A stretch of 48,443 nucleotides of DNA from an uncultured Prevotellaceae bacterium (GCA_900315745.1 ONAG01000016.1:1-48443); one strand, 5' to 3'. Positions 16,426 through 26,039 are shown, counted from the stretch's first letter. Numbers and translations are program-made. Notes: generated by a model from the sequence alone, not told the origin.

Positions 16426-16472
16426 AAGCCTTTCCAATATCGTCCCTCATCGAGAACGTCATTGGAAAGGCT
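16426..16472 (-). terminator. Hairpin terminator of the export lipoprotein gene
   Basis: Two 12-bp arms (16426-16437 and 16461-16472) are exact reverse complements around a 23-base loop, 28 bp past the export gene stop. The following minus-strand sequence is T-rich but interrupted, so termination is likely but not textbook. Confidence 0.55.
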
Positions 16473-16499
16473 ACATAATATATTTTTCAACAGCCCCTC

Positions 16500-17300
16500 T
16501 TAATCTCTAAGGATATTGACGAGGAGGGAAGCCACAGAAGTAGCAATACTGATAAATGAGAACCAGATTGTCACAGACTGTCCAAGAGCAGAGTTCTTAG
16601 CTTTTGTAGCATTAGGTTCTACATATATAATGTCGTTCTGCTGTACGTAGTAATAAGGAGAGTTGATGAAATTGGCATCCGTCAAGTCAATACGGTGTAC
16701 ACTCTTCTTTCCTGTAGCATCCTCACGAATAAGCATCACGTTCTGACGCTTACCATAAAGTGTAAGGTCACCAGCGCTTGCGAGAGCCTCGAGTATGCTC
16801 ATTTTCTCCGTTCCCACTGTAACTACAGAAGGACGTGCAAGGTCACCGATGAGGGTGATTCTAAAGCTTGCCAACGACACTGTTACAACGGGCGTCTCAG
16901 TCTTGGCGAAATAAGGAGATATCTTTTGCTCTATCAATGTTTCACATTCTTTCTTTGTGAGTCCAAGAACCTGTAAACGTCCTATTACAGGGAAATTGAT
17001 AGTACCATCATTCTCTACGAGATAGCTCTGCAATGAACCGGCACTTGAAGATATTTCTCCACTGGAGCTCAAGTGTCTGGATACATAAAGGTTGAAAGGT
17101 GCGGAAGCCGCGGCGTTGGTGCTGTGCACAGTAATGTGCAACATGTCTTTTGGCTTGATGCGTGCATCAAAGAGATACTGTGAAGCAGCAAGACTTATGC
17201 TATCGATATTTTGCATGTAAGGCACCTGCTTGCTCGACTCACAACTATTCACAAACATCATTGCCACGATGGCTACCAGTGGTATAAGAAGTTTCTTCAT
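16500..17300 (-). CDS. Wza-like polysaccharide export lipoprotein
   Basis: The protein has 266 residues with a lipobox ending at Cys20 (M-M-F-V-N-S-C). The polysaccharide-export domain starts around residue 50 (A-R-I-K-P-K-D-M-L-H-I-T-V). It is followed by an SLBB domain around 150-215 (F-R-I-T-L-I-G-D-L-A-R-P, then M-S-I-L-E-A-L-A-S-A-G-D). A hydrophobic helix near the end (about 243-262) would cross the outer membrane, as the Wza C-terminal helix does. Wza-type proteins form the outer-membrane channel for capsule or exopolysaccharide. Unusually, no Wzc-type kinase follows, so this copy stands alone with its own promoter and hairpin. Confidence 0.88.
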   Translation of the reverse strand: MKKLLIPLVAIVAMMFVNSCESSKQVPYMQNIDSISLAASQYLFDARIKPKDMLHITVHSTNAAASAPFNLYVSRHLSSSGEISSSAGSLQSYLVENDGTINFPVIGRLQVLGLTKKECETLIEQKISPYFAKTETPVVTVSLASFRITLIGDLARPSVVTVGTEKMSILEALASAGDLTLYGKRQNVMLIREDATGKKSVHRIDLTDANFINSPYYYVQQNDIIYVEPNATKAKNSALGQSVTIWFSFISIATSVASLLVNILRD

Positions 17301-17329
17301 CTTTTCAAAAGGGTTATTAAAAATTTCTG

Positions 17330-17360
17330 CAAAATTAATGCTTTTTTTGGAACTGACAAA
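17330..17360 (-). promoter_or_regulatory. Promoter of the export lipoprotein gene (TTTG-N19-TAATTTTG)
   Basis: On the minus strand TTTG (17357-17360) and TAATTTTG (17330-17337) are 19 bp apart, 29 bp before the ATG at 17300. Confidence 0.8.
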
Positions 17361-17380
17361 TAAATTTGCATAGTAATGAT

Positions 17381-17415
17381 AAAAAAATAGCTTGGCAACC
17401 GTGTGCCAAGCTATT
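17381..17415 (-). terminator. Rho-independent terminator of uxaC
   Basis: A perfect 12-bp stem (AATAGCTTGGCA with its complement, 17386-17415) closes a 6-base loop and is followed on the minus strand by seven T. It lies 82 bp past the uxaC stop and just upstream of the export gene promoter. Confidence 0.92.
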
Positions 17416-17496
17416 GTTTATGTTTATCAAAGAGTCTTCATTACTATATCAAGAAGGCGAGGGTCACCCCCATGAGAATGAAAGACAATCAACAAA

Positions 17497-18900
17497 TCAA
17501 TAGAACTTGAAATAGTTCTTTGCGTTGTTGTAGCTGATGTCCTCAACCATTCTGTAGAGAGACTCCATGTCATCTGGCAGCAGCCCCTTCTCCACATCGT
17601 TGCCAAGCAAGTTGCAGAGCAATCTTCTGAAATACTCATGTCTTGGATATGACAAGAATGAACGAGAGTCGGTGAGCATTCCTACAAATCTGCTAAGCAG
17701 TCCAAGCACTGAGAGAGCATTCATTTGCCTTGTCATGCCATCAAGTTGGTCGTTGAACCACCATCCAGAGCCAAACTGTATCTTTCCTGGGCAGGAACCA
17801 TCCTGGAAGTTACCCAACATGGTGGCAATCACCTCATTTGCACATGGGTTGAGAGTATAAAGAATAGTCCTTGTAAGTTTTCCTTCCTCATTGAGGTGGT
17901 TGAGGAAAGTGCTCATAGCCCTTGCAGTATTGAACTCTCCAATGGAATCAAAGCCTGTGTCAGGACCAAGTTTCTTGAACATCAGACTGTTGTTGTCGCG
18001 AATTGCCCCATAGTGGAACTGCTGGGTCCAGTTGCTGTCATAGTCCATTTCTGCCATCACAGTGAGGAAACAATGCTTGTATTGGCGCACCTCCTCATTG
18101 CTGAGACACTGCGAGCGCAATGCCTTGGCAAAAATGATTTCAATCTGGCTGTCGGTATAAGGTTCATCATAGAACTCCTCTATGCCGTGGTCGCTGAGTC
18201 GGCATCCATTCTCATGGAAGAAGTCATGACGTTTCTTTAGAGCGTCCACCATGTCCTTGAAACTGCTGATTTCCATATCTGCCACTTCTGCCAGTTGCTT
18301 TACATAATCAGCAAAATCAGGCTTCTCAATATTCATTGCCTTATCGGGTCTCCAAGCAGGAATCATCTTTATCTCGAACCCGCTCTCCCTTGTCTGTTTG
18401 TGGAACCTCAAGTCATCCACGGGGTCATCTGTGGTGCATACACACTCCACATTATAGCGTCTCATGAATCCTCGTGCGGTATATTCAGGCAACTTGAGTT
18501 TTTCGTTGCACTCGTCGAAAATTTCCCTTGCAGTCTTGGGGCTGAGCAACTTATTTATGCCGAAAGCTGTCTTCAGTTCCAGATGAGTCCAATGATACAG
18601 GGGATTTCTGAAAGTATAAGGTACCGTCTCTGCCCATTTTTCAAATTTTTCCCAATCGGAAGTGTCCTTGCCTGTGCAGAATCTCTCATCTACGCCATTT
18701 GTTCTCATAGCACGCCATTTATAGTGGTCTCCACCGAGCCATAGCTCCGTAATAGAGCTAAATTTGTGGTCGGATGCCACCATTTCTGGAATCAGATGGC
18801 AGTGGTAGTCGATGATAGGCATTTTTGCAGCGTGGTTGTGGAAAAGGTCCTGCGCAGTAGCTGTTTCGAGCAGGAAATTGTCGTCCATGAATTTTTTCAT
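17497..18900 (-). CDS. uxaC: Glucuronate isomerase UxaC
   Basis: The start at 18900 (M-K-K-F-M-D-D-N-F) gives 467 residues, the normal UxaC length; the longer frame upstream has no conserved sequence. Family features include D-Y-H-C-H-L (31-36) with the metal-binding His33 and His35, L-W-L-G-G-D-H-Y-K-W-R, C-T-T-D-D-P, and F-V-G-M-L-T-D-S-R-S-F near the C-terminus. UxaC converts D-glucuronate to D-fructuronate and D-galacturonate to D-tagaturonate in the cytoplasm, the first step of uronate breakdown. The other pathway genes (uxuA, uxuB, uxaB, kdgK) are not in this window, so it is transcribed alone. Confidence 0.95.
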   Translation of the reverse strand: MKKFMDDNFLLETATAQDLFHNHAAKMPIIDYHCHLIPEMVASDHKFSSITELWLGGDHYKWRAMRTNGVDERFCTGKDTSDWEKFEKWAETVPYTFRNPLYHWTHLELKTAFGINKLLSPKTAREIFDECNEKLKLPEYTARGFMRRYNVECVCTTDDPVDDLRFHKQTRESGFEIKMIPAWRPDKAMNIEKPDFADYVKQLAEVADMEISSFKDMVDALKKRHDFFHENGCRLSDHGIEEFYDEPYTDSQIEIIFAKALRSQCLSNEEVRQYKHCFLTVMAEMDYDSNWTQQFHYGAIRDNNSLMFKKLGPDTGFDSIGEFNTARAMSTFLNHLNEEGKLTRTILYTLNPCANEVIATMLGNFQDGSCPGKIQFGSGWWFNDQLDGMTRQMNALSVLGLLSRFVGMLTDSRSFLSYPRHEYFRRLLCNLLGNDVEKGLLPDDMESLYRMVEDISYNNAKNYFKFY

Positions 18901-18954
18901 AAGTATGATTTGTTTTTGTTGAATGATTGTTGTCGCAAGTTGAAGAAAGTTTTG

Positions 18955-18962
18955 CAAATATA
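18955..18962 (-). promoter_or_regulatory. Minus-7 element of uxaC (TATATTTG)
   Basis: TATATTTG on the minus strand lies 54 bp before the uxaC ATG. No TTTG is found at the usual distance upstream, so the -33 is weak or an activator is needed. The divergent ansA promoter starts 10 bp away. Confidence 0.5.
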
Positions 18963-18971
18963 ATAAAATTA

Positions 18972-19003
18972 TTTGTGGAAGCGAGTTTTTAGAGTTATAT
19001 TTG
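18972..19003 (+). promoter_or_regulatory. Promoter of ansA (TTTG-N20-TATATTTG)
   Basis: TTTG (18972-18975) and TATATTTG (18996-19003) are 20 bp apart, 21 bp before the ATG at 19025. Confidence 0.8.
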
Positions 19004-19024
19004 CACTAATTTTTTACGCAAACG

Positions 19025-20098
19025 ATGTCGTACATGAATTCACCCACCCTCCCCGTGACCACTTACAGCCGCACTGGCAAAGTTCTCCTCATATATACAG
19101 GAGGCACAATAGGCATGGGTCGCAATCCAATAACCCAAGCTTTGGAGCCATTGGATTTCAGTCATTTGGTGGAGAATCTACCAGAATTCAAATATCTCGA
19201 TACAGGTATAGACACCTACCATTTCAACCCGCCAGTAGATTCAAGTGACATCACCCCGGCGATGTGGGCACAGTTGGTAACAATCATTTCCGACAAATAC
19301 GACCAATACGATGGTTTTGTCATTCTTCATGGCACCGACACCATGGCATATACAGCGTCAGCCCTCTCATTCATGCTTGAGAACCTGACCAAGCCTGTAA
19401 TTCTAACAGGCAGCCAACTGCCTATAGGACAGTTGCGCACTGATGGCAAGGAAAACTTGTTGACAGCCGTGGAGCTTGCAGCCGACCATACCGACGACGG
19501 CAGGCCTCGTGTCCCAGAGGTAAGCATATATTTCGGTGGCAGGTTGTTGCGCGGCAACAGGTCCACAAAACAGTCTGCAGATGGCTTTGACGCCTTTGCC
19601 TCCTTCAACCATCCGGTTCTCTGCAATGCCGGAGTAAACTTCACATACCATGACCACCACATTCTCACGCCCGACTACACCCGTCCGATGATACCTCACA
19701 CGAGCATGAACCCCAACGTGATAATACTGTCGCTTTTCCCTGGAATCCAAGAGTGTTTCCTAAGACATGTAGTGGATGCTCCAGAATTGCGTTCGGTGGT
19801 GATGCGCACCTTCGGCAGCGGAAACGCCCCACAACAGCCATGGCTGGTGAAGCTTTTATTGGAAGCAAGCCTTCGTGGTGTGATAGTTGTCAACATCAGC
19901 CAGTGTATCTCAGGCAGTGTGGAGATGAACCGTTATGACACCGGCCTGCAGCTCAAGGATGCCGGTGTTGTGAGCGGATACGACAGTACGGTGGAAAGTG
20001 CGGTAGCCAAATTGATGCACCTCCAAGCGATGTACAGCGACCACCGAATCATCCGTGAATACATGAACCAGTCGCTTTGTGGGGAGATAACCATATAG
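19025..20098 (+). CDS. ansA: Type I L-asparaginase
   Basis: The protein has 357 residues, and no signal peptide is visible, so it is the cytoplasmic type. The first catalytic Thr lies in Y-T-G-G-T-I-G-M (Thr28). The second site is H-G-T-D-T-M-A-Y-T (102-110) with Thr104 and Asp105, and the catalytic Lys is in R-T-D-G-K-E-N. The enzyme hydrolyses asparagine to aspartate and ammonia. The ATG at 19025 is used here; a second Met three codons on is possible. Rubrerythrin follows 40 bp downstream on the same strand with no promoter seen between, so they may share a transcript. Confidence 0.93.
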   Translation: MSYMNSPTLPVTTYSRTGKVLLIYTGGTIGMGRNPITQALEPLDFSHLVENLPEFKYLDTGIDTYHFNPPVDSSDITPAMWAQLVTIISDKYDQYDGFVILHGTDTMAYTASALSFMLENLTKPVILTGSQLPIGQLRTDGKENLLTAVELAADHTDDGRPRVPEVSIYFGGRLLRGNRSTKQSADGFDAFASFNHPVLCNAGVNFTYHDHHILTPDYTRPMIPHTSMNPNVIILSLFPGIQECFLRHVVDAPELRSVVMRTFGSGNAPQQPWLVKLLLEASLRGVIVVNISQCISGSVEMNRYDTGLQLKDAGVVSGYDSTVESAVAKLMHLQAMYSDHRIIREYMNQSLCGEITI

Positions 20099-20138
20099 GA
20101 ACAAGCAACAAAACATACAACCAAAACACTTACACAAC

Positions 20139-20681
20139 ATGAAAGAATTGAAAGGAACAAAAACAGAACGCAACCTGCAAGAAGCATTTGCAGGTGAGAG
20201 CCAGGCACGCAACAAGTACTCTTATTGGGCTTCGAAGGCAAAGAAAGACGGATACCAGCAGATAGCCGCCATCTTCGAGGAGACCGCCAACAACGAGAAA
20301 GAACACGCCAAGATGTGGTTCAAGCTACTTGAAGGTGGCAGCATCCGCAGCACACCAGAGAATCTGAAAGCCGCTGCCGACGGTGAGAATTTCGAATGGA
20401 CCGACATGTATGAGCGCATGGCACGTGAGGCTGAAGAAGAAGGCTTCGACGACATCGCCGCCAAATTCCGTGGCGTGGCTGCCATCGAGAAGCACCATGA
20501 AGAGCGTTATCGCAAGCTGTTGAAAAACATAGAGGACAAAGTGGTGTTCTCACGTGAAGGCGACAGCATTTGGCAATGCCGCAACTGCGGACATATTGTC
20601 ATTGGCAAAGCAGCGCCAGAGACATGCCCTGTATGCGACCACCCACAAAGCTATTTCGAGTTGTCTGCACAGAACTACTAA
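20139..20681 (+). CDS. rbr: Rubrerythrin
   Basis: The 180-residue protein has the rubrerythrin layout. A four-helix di-iron domain (about 1-138) carries [17 protein letters not shown] and [11 protein letters not shown]-terminal rubredoxin-type domain has two Cys pairs (C-R-N-C-G and C-P-V-C-D) that bind one iron. Rubrerythrin reduces hydrogen peroxide in anaerobes, with electrons coming through the rubredoxin site. This fits an anaerobic gut or oral organism. It is probably transcribed with ansA or from an unrecognised promoter in the 40-bp gap, and ends in a strong terminator. Confidence 0.96.
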   Translation: MKELKGTKTERNLQEAFAGESQARNKYSYWASKAKKDGYQQIAAIFEETANNEKEHAKMWFKLLEGGSIRSTPENLKAAADGENFEWTDMYERMAREAEEEGFDDIAAKFRGVAAIEKHHEERYRKLLKNIEDKVVFSREGDSIWQCRNCGHIVIGKAAPETCPVCDHPQSYFELSAQNY

Positions 20682-20699
20682 TCGAGCGTGGTATCTAAC

Positions 20700-20757
20700 A
20701 ATGCCATTCGTTTTCCACTACCAAAAGATAGTCATTAGAAAACGAATGGCATTTTTT
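20700..20757 (+). terminator. Rho-independent terminator of rubrerythrin
   Basis: A perfect 16-bp stem (20700-20715 with 20738-20753) closes a 22-base loop and runs into six T (20752-20757). It separates rubrerythrin from the convergent AraC gene, which ends at 20768. Confidence 0.9.
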
Positions 20758-20767
20758 GTCCGTCTTA

Positions 20768-21652
20768 TCAAACCACAATCCTGGTCTTGTGGTAATTTTC
20801 TCTGAAAGAGGAAGGGCTGCACCCTTTTTTCTTTTTAAATATGCGGTTGAAATTGCTCAGATTGTTGAAGCCACATTCAAAACAAATCTCTGATATGCTG
20901 TTTGTTGTGTCAACAAGCATTCTCGATGCAGCCCCCAATCTGATATCGATGATATAGTCAGTGAGGTTCCTTCCTGTATGCAGTTTGAAAAACCTGGAAA
21001 AAGCACTTGGACTCATGCCGGCAATATCAGCCAACTGTGGCAGCCTGACCTCATCCATATAATTTTTGCTGATGTAGTTTTTCACCTTTAGAATTCTCCT
21101 GCTGTCATCCTCCACCGCTATTTTTGCGAAACTTGATGAAGCAAGAGGTTTCGCCCCTTCGCATTTGGACAGCTCATAGAGGATGCTAAGAAACTGCATT
21201 ACGGCATAGAAGCCCTCTTTGACGCTGCTCAAGGTGTCGAGCATCCCATACACCTTCATTATGGCACTCACGGGGAAGCTAAGTCCTTTTCGTGCCTCGT
21301 TCATCATCTTCCGTATGGAAAGGAAAGGAGTACGGTCGAAGAGAGTGTCCTTACCAAGTTGCAAGTTGAACTGCACCGTGATTTCCCTTATGTCCTCACT
21401 TTTACATTGGTATTGCTCCCAGACATGTTCCAAATCCGGACTTGTTATCAGCACCAAGTCGTACTCCCCTATCACCTCGCTGCTGTCGCCAACGATTCGC
21501 CTCACCCCTGCGGCATGTTCCACAAAGTTAAGTTCGAACACCTCATGGTTGTGAATGGGATATGTAAACTCTTTCTTGTGCCTGTCAGCAATATAGAGCA
21601 CATCCTTGCCCATGAGTGGCGTTATCTCATGAATTATTCTCCTCTCTTCCAT
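20768..21652 (-). CDS. AraC-family transcriptional regulator with a cupin-like sensor
   Basis: The 294-residue protein has an N-terminal cupin-like ligand domain (H-N-H-E-V-F-E-L-N at about 33-41) and a C-terminal pair of helix-turn-helix motifs. The first reads L-P-Q-L-A-D-I-A-G-M-S-P-S-A-F-S-R-F-F. The second reads S-I-S-E-I-C-F-E-C-G-F-N-N-L-S-N-F-N-R-I and is followed by K-G-C-S-P-S-S-F-R. Such regulators usually activate sugar-use or stress genes. It lies 16 bp after dapA on the same strand, probably by chance of gene order; its targets are unknown. The effector cannot be predicted. Confidence 0.9.
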   Translation of the reverse strand: MEERRIIHEITPLMGKDVLYIADRHKKEFTYPIHNHEVFELNFVEHAAGVRRIVGDSSEVIGEYDLVLITSPDLEHVWEQYQCKSEDIREITVQFNLQLGKDTLFDRTPFLSIRKMMNEARKGLSFPVSAIMKVYGMLDTLSSVKEGFYAVMQFLSILYELSKCEGAKPLASSSFAKIAVEDDSRRILKVKNYISKNYMDEVRLPQLADIAGMSPSAFSRFFKLHTGRNLTDYIIDIRLGAASRMLVDTTNSISEICFECGFNNLSNFNRIFKKKKGCSPSSFRENYHKTRIVV

Positions 21653-21668
21653 TAGCGTGGCTTTTACT

Positions 21669-22556
21669 TTAAAGTTTAAGCCCTTTCAGTATTTCACTCA
21701 TCTTTTGCAAAGTAGTGACTCTTGTTGGGACGAGAGGCAAGCGCAGCACATTTTCTATGAACCCCATTTCATGCAACAAAGCCTTTACTCCTGCGGGATT
21801 GCCATCAACAAAAAGCAGGCTATACAGATCGGTGAACTTGTGGTGTATGACGCGTGCGGCAGCATATTCGTTATTGAACTCAAGGCGAATCATCCTTGAG
21901 AATTCCTTGGGCAGAGCATTGCCAATGACAGAAATCACTCCAACAGCACCACTTGCCACCATGGGATAAGTAAGAGCGTCGTCACCGCTTATCACGTCAA
22001 AGTCAGCAGGCTTATGCTTTATTATCTCATCTACAAGTTCCAAACTACCACTTGCCTCCTTAATGGCGACGATGTTTGGACAATCGTGTGCCAGTCTGCA
22101 AGTAGTCTCCGCTTTCATGAGGATGCCAGTACGTCCTGGCACATTGTAGAGCACCACTGGCAACGATGTGGCTTCCGCTATTGCCTTGAAATGTCTGTAA
22201 AGCCCTTCCTGCGATGGCTTGTTGTAATAAGGACATACGCTAAGTATTCCATCAATGCCTTGGAAGTCACCCACTTGAAGTTCATGAACGACAGCTGCGG
22301 TATTGTTTCCACCGCAGCCCATAAGTATGGGCACACGTCCATTCACCTGTCTCACGATTTGTTGTTTGATGCACGACTTCTCTTCTGCGCTGAGACATGG
22401 AGTCTCGCCAGTAGTAGCAAGGATGCACAGGAAATCAGCCCCATTGTCAAGCTGATAGTCAACCAATCTTTCGAGAGCCTCGTAATCAACACTTCCATCA
22501 GTCTTGAATGGAGTCACCAAAGCAATACCCAGTCCTTTGAATATATTTTGAGTCAT
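21669..22556 (-). CDS. dapA: 4-hydroxy-tetrahydrodipicolinate synthase
   Basis: The 295-residue protein is a class I aldolase of the DapA/NanA family. Key DapA residues are present: T-T-G-E with Thr48 and Thr49, Tyr137 in L-Y-N-V-P-G-R-T with Arg142, and Schiff-base Lys166 in I-V-A-I-K-E-A-S. The Y-N-V-P-G-R-T motif and Arg142, which binds the carboxylate of aspartate semialdehyde, favour DapA over N-acetylneuraminate lyase. It condenses pyruvate with aspartate semialdehyde in the lysine and diaminopimelate pathway. A -7 element lies upstream; the AraC gene follows closely on the same strand. Confidence 0.93.
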   Translation of the reverse strand: MTQNIFKGLGIALVTPFKTDGSVDYEALERLVDYQLDNGADFLCILATTGETPCLSAEEKSCIKQQIVRQVNGRVPILMGCGGNNTAAVVHELQVGDFQGIDGILSVCPYYNKPSQEGLYRHFKAIAEATSLPVVLYNVPGRTGILMKAETTCRLAHDCPNIVAIKEASGSLELVDEIIKHKPADFDVISGDDALTYPMVASGAVGVISVIGNALPKEFSRMIRLEFNNEYAAARVIHHKFTDLYSLLFVDGNPAGVKALLHEMGFIENVLRLPLVPTRVTTLQKMSEILKGLKL

Positions 22557-22641
22557 AAAAAGGTATGTCAGAATTAGCTATATCCACCATTATTCAGGTG
22601 TGGCAAGCACCCACAAAAGCATGCACGCCTCTTTGAGTTTG

Positions 22642-22674
22642 CAAAGTTACGAATTATCGTGCGAAAAAAGCAAC
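22642..22674 (-). promoter_or_regulatory. Promoter of dapA
   Basis: TAACTTTG on the minus strand (22642-22649) matches the -7 consensus. A GTTG (22671-22674) lies 21 bp upstream as a partial -33. It sits about 86 bp before the dapA ATG. Confidence 0.6.
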
Positions 22675-22833
22675 AAATTTCAATGAATAACGAAAAAGAG
22701 CACAAAAAAGTAATTATTCACACCAAAAGACAGAAAATGGTGACGACTTGACAAGCCGCCACCATTATATCCTAAATCGGCAATCAGACCTACAGGATTT
22801 GTTGCCGTCTGAAATTCAAGGTCCTTTCTCCCA

Positions 22834-25800
22834 TTATTCAAGATACTTGTTAACCAATCCGAGAACATCAGCCACTGAGATATCGCCATCTCCATTGACA
22901 TCAGCATTCTCCAATATGAACACATTCTGTTCCACGCCTAAAACGTAATTAACAATACCCATTATATCAGACACAGAAATCTCTCCATCACCATTGACAT
23001 CGCCAATCAATCCTCCGAAGTCGATATACAAGATCTCGTTGGCATTGGAAGCAGACAAGGCAACAAAGTAAGCTTGTCCTGCTTGTATTTCAGCTGGTGT
23101 TTTTAGTTCGAAAGCATTACCTATGTCATTGAGCACGAACGCCTTGTCAAGAGAACGATTGCCAGTAGCCCCAACAAAGTTGTATCCACTGCCCACCATT
23201 GCAGATGCTCCCGACTTGTACACCCTTGTGCCATTGGCAGACATCACCACATCCTTTTCGATGAATGACGAGGGCAGTCCGAGAAGGTAAGGCTCGTTGG
23301 GCACCCATTCCGCAGCATTCATGAAATGAGCCTTGTCATTCTGCACATCGACGAAAGACTTAAGCCAGAAATCTTTTCCATCATCTGTTTCGTCACGATT
23401 CCAGTCAATTATCTCACCTTCAGCCTTCACCTTTTGAACTCCGAAAGGTAGTGTTACGGTCTGCCAGCCTTTTCTGCCATCACAAACAGAAGTTGATGTG
23501 TGGGTATATGCCACAGTGGCATCCACATCAAAATCAGCAGGCACAAAGCAAGGATAGCCAGCAACAAAATTCACGTTGCCAACAGCTTTTGTGCCCTTTA
23601 CCACATTTTTCCCACTCAACGAAGAAGGAACGCTTGCTGTACCATCCAAATAATATATTGTATTAGGGTTCGCGCTCGGCGTGATGGTTCTGGATGCCAT
23701 GTCGATTCCCTCGAAGCTAACGGCAGAGGCATCAGAAGAAACAGTGATTTTGCTTGCCAATCCATGAGCCGAACGGACGCCATTGCCATCCCATTCCACA
23801 TACCCAGGAGTTACAATAAGTGCTGTGCTGAAGCTACCATTTGAATAGGAACGACCTGCACAACTTACATTGAAGAACACCTCGTCTCCATAAGCCAAAC
23901 CAGTATAATGCACCAAAACATCCTTGGTCTCGCCAGCCTTGAGAGAGATGTCAGTAGAAGACGACAGGATGGACCAACTTGTGCTATTAGGTGCTTTTCG
24001 TTTATAAACGGTCATCTCGGCAGTTCCTTCATAATCTGTTTCACTATTGTTTCTCAGAGTGATGCAAGCCTCGGCAAGCGTGCCATACATCTTATTGCTG
24101 TCGATATTTCTCATTTCGTATGCCAGCACCTCGGGATTTTGTTGTGGCAAGACACTGACTATGGAGAAATTCTCGTTGTCATACACCACATTCGACGATG
24201 TCCTACACGCTATCTTGAGATGAACGGGATCTGTATTGGAATAGTTGAAGAGGAAGTCTATAAAGCTTTCATCGCCAGCATTTACATAAACGTTTTCCTT
24301 GCTATATAAAGCATCATTGATTAGCAACAACATTGAACCGTCGAAATTCATCTCGCTCGTATTCTTGATATAAGCTCTAATCCGTTTTCTCAGTCCGCCA
24401 TCACGTTGTTCCACGCTTGTCACTTCCACCTGCGGATATTCCTCCTTCTCCACAAAAGTGGCCGTGTCGCCGGCTATTGTCACCTCTATATACTTGTAGT
24501 CACCATCTTCGTTCTTATCCCATTGAGAGCTACCATTTTCCTTGAAAATGCACTTTATCTGATAGACACCATTTTGAAGTGATCTTCCCAACCCCCAAAG
24601 ACCGAACGAAGAAAACGTCCAAGTATTCCCGGAAGTCACGTTTTGACTACCTAATGATTGGCTTTGCAACAATTCCTCACCCCGATAAAGTCCTAATCCG
24701 AGAACGTATGTACCAGAAGCAGTTACGCTGAAAGAATACTTCACATTCACACTGCTAAAAGCACTTCCTGAATAATTATAAACAGAGTTGGAACCATCCA
24801 CCATTTTCAGTGCCTCCACTTTCACCTTATTGGCATTATCGCTTCCTTCTACATTTTCATCCAGTTGTTTGGGACTGATGCCCACGACCATTGTCTGACC
24901 GTAAGTATATCCAAGACTTCCCACACCGCCACCTGTACCCTGGGCAGCGGGATTCAGCACTTGCAAGCGGAAATACCCTTCAGAGAGTCCACCCCATCCC
25001 CAATTGATGTGGTATAGTCCATCGCCATCGTATCCGTCACAGATGAAGGCGTGCCCTTCGTTGTTGGCAGTCCTGCCCGTATAAATCACAGGTCTTCCAT
25101 GATGGAGTTCGTTGTAAAGGATATTCTCCCACTCTTCACTGCTGAAAGAGCCTCTCCTGATACAACTGGGCGTATTTTCGTATCCAAAATAATTTGACAG
25201 TGCATTTACTGTTTCATTAGTGTCGGCTCCAGAGCCACTCACCCCATAGTCCATCTTCACGGAATGTCCACAATAAACCATCAGCTGAGCCACAGCCGCT
25301 GCATGAGGGTCATCGGCTGTTTCGTTGCCTGTATAACAGTCCTTCATGTTATCCCAATCGAAAGTGGTGGAAGGCAACTGGCTGTAGCTTCCATTGTCCG
25401 AGTATGCAGGAATGGCTGTTGTAGCCGCTCTTGGCCATTTATGGTAATACATCACCTGTGCCAAAGCTGTTGCCACACATCCCGTAACAGCTTGTTCACC
25501 ATTAGCAGTGAAGCATTTCTGATTGTAAGGATTTTCCTGACTCCATTTTGTTGTCACCAAAGGCTGTATCACTTGCCTGGCTTGCCGTGGTGTGACATCA
25601 TCGGTGTTGACAGCCTTTGCCTTCAAGGGGTTGTTTCTTGTCCATTCTATCTGTTCTGCGTATCCATCGAGCCAAGTACGCATGTTTTCGGGAATGTTAT
25701 TAATGTCAAAAGCTCCATCATCAGCATACCCCAGCACTTCTGGCGTGGCATCGTCACCCGATATGATGACAAAACCATCTCCATTGTTGCAATTAAATAC

Positions 25801-26010
25801 ATAATAATAGGAGTTGTTCTCCATGGCACCCTGCCCCAAGCTTTTTTGCCGTCCTTGCAATGCCAGTTTCAAATTTACAGTCTGGTTGGGATGCTTAGCC
25901 GCCAAGAACGCCTTTGCTTGGTTGGCAGCCACTGATTTAGAAACGGGGGCAGCGTGGCAAACGACAAAACATGCCAACAACCCCATAAATAAAACAAATG
26001 TCTTTTTCAT
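22834..26010 (-). CDS. Secreted C10-family (streptopain-like) cysteine protease with a dockerin-like tail
   Basis: The start at 26010 (M-K-K-T-F-V-L-F) gives a signal peptide and 1058 residues; the frame upstream adds 17 residues without features. A Spi-type propeptide (about 24-130, V-F-N-C-N-N-G-D-G-F-V-I-I-S-G-D-D) precedes the catalytic domain. Cys178 lies in T-G-C-V-A-T-A and His320 in G-H-A-F-I-C-D-G-Y, followed by I-N-W-G-W-G-G. These features define peptidase family C10, with SpeB and interpain relatives. About 600 residues of beta-sandwich-like repeats follow. The end (about 1000-1058) carries two Ca-binding dockerin-like motifs, D-V-N-G-D-G-E-I-S and D-V-N-G-D-G-D-I-S, each followed by a helix. 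It is a probable extracellular protein-degrading enzyme. Confidence 0.92.
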   Translation of the reverse strand: MKKTFVLFMGLLACFVVCHAAPVSKSVAANQAKAFLAAKHPNQTVNLKLALQGRQKSLGQGAMENNSYYYVFNCNNGDGFVIISGDDATPEVLGYADDGAFDINNIPENMRTWLDGYAEQIEWTRNNPLKAKAVNTDDVTPRQARQVIQPLVTTKWSQENPYNQKCFTANGEQAVTGCVATALAQVMYYHKWPRAATTAIPAYSDNGSYSQLPSTTFDWDNMKDCYTGNETADDPHAAAVAQLMVYCGHSVKMDYGVSGSGADTNETVNALSNYFGYENTPSCIRRGSFSSEEWENILYNELHHGRPVIYTGRTANNEGHAFICDGYDGDGLYHINWGWGGLSEGYFRLQVLNPAAQGTGGGVGSLGYTYGQTMVVGISPKQLDENVEGSDNANKVKVEALKMVDGSNSVYNYSGSAFSSVNVKYSFSVTASGTYVLGLGLYRGEELLQSQSLGSQNVTSGNTWTFSSFGLWGLGRSLQNGVYQIKCIFKENGSSQWDKNEDGDYKYIEVTIAGDTATFVEKEEYPQVEVTSVEQRDGGLRKRIRAYIKNTSEMNFDGSMLLLINDALYSKENVYVNAGDESFIDFLFNYSNTDPVHLKIACRTSSNVVYDNENFSIVSVLPQQNPEVLAYEMRNIDSNKMYGTLAEACITLRNNSETDYEGTAEMTVYKRKAPNSTSWSILSSSTDISLKAGETKDVLVHYTGLAYGDEVFFNVSCAGRSYSNGSFSTALIVTPGYVEWDGNGVRSAHGLASKITVSSDASAVSFEGIDMASRTITPSANPNTIYYLDGTASVPSSLSGKNVVKGTKAVGNVNFVAGYPCFVPADFDVDATVAYTHTSTSVCDGRKGWQTVTLPFGVQKVKAEGEIIDWNRDETDDGKDFWLKSFVDVQNDKAHFMNAAEWVPNEPYLLGLPSSFIEKDVVMSANGTRVYKSGASAMVGSGYNFVGATGNRSLDKAFVLNDIGNAFELKTPAEIQAGQAYFVALSASNANEILYIDFGGLIGDVNGDGEISVSDIMGIVNYVLGVEQNVFILENADVNGDGDISVADVLGLVNKYLE

Positions 26011-26039
26011 TAGCAATTGTGTTTTTAAAGATTTAAGAA

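Noticed and set aside
22557-22833. Possible small gene between dapA and the C10 protease gene
   Set aside because: The only open frame runs into the protease gene in another frame and looks like a shadow; the gap is explained by the dapA promoter.
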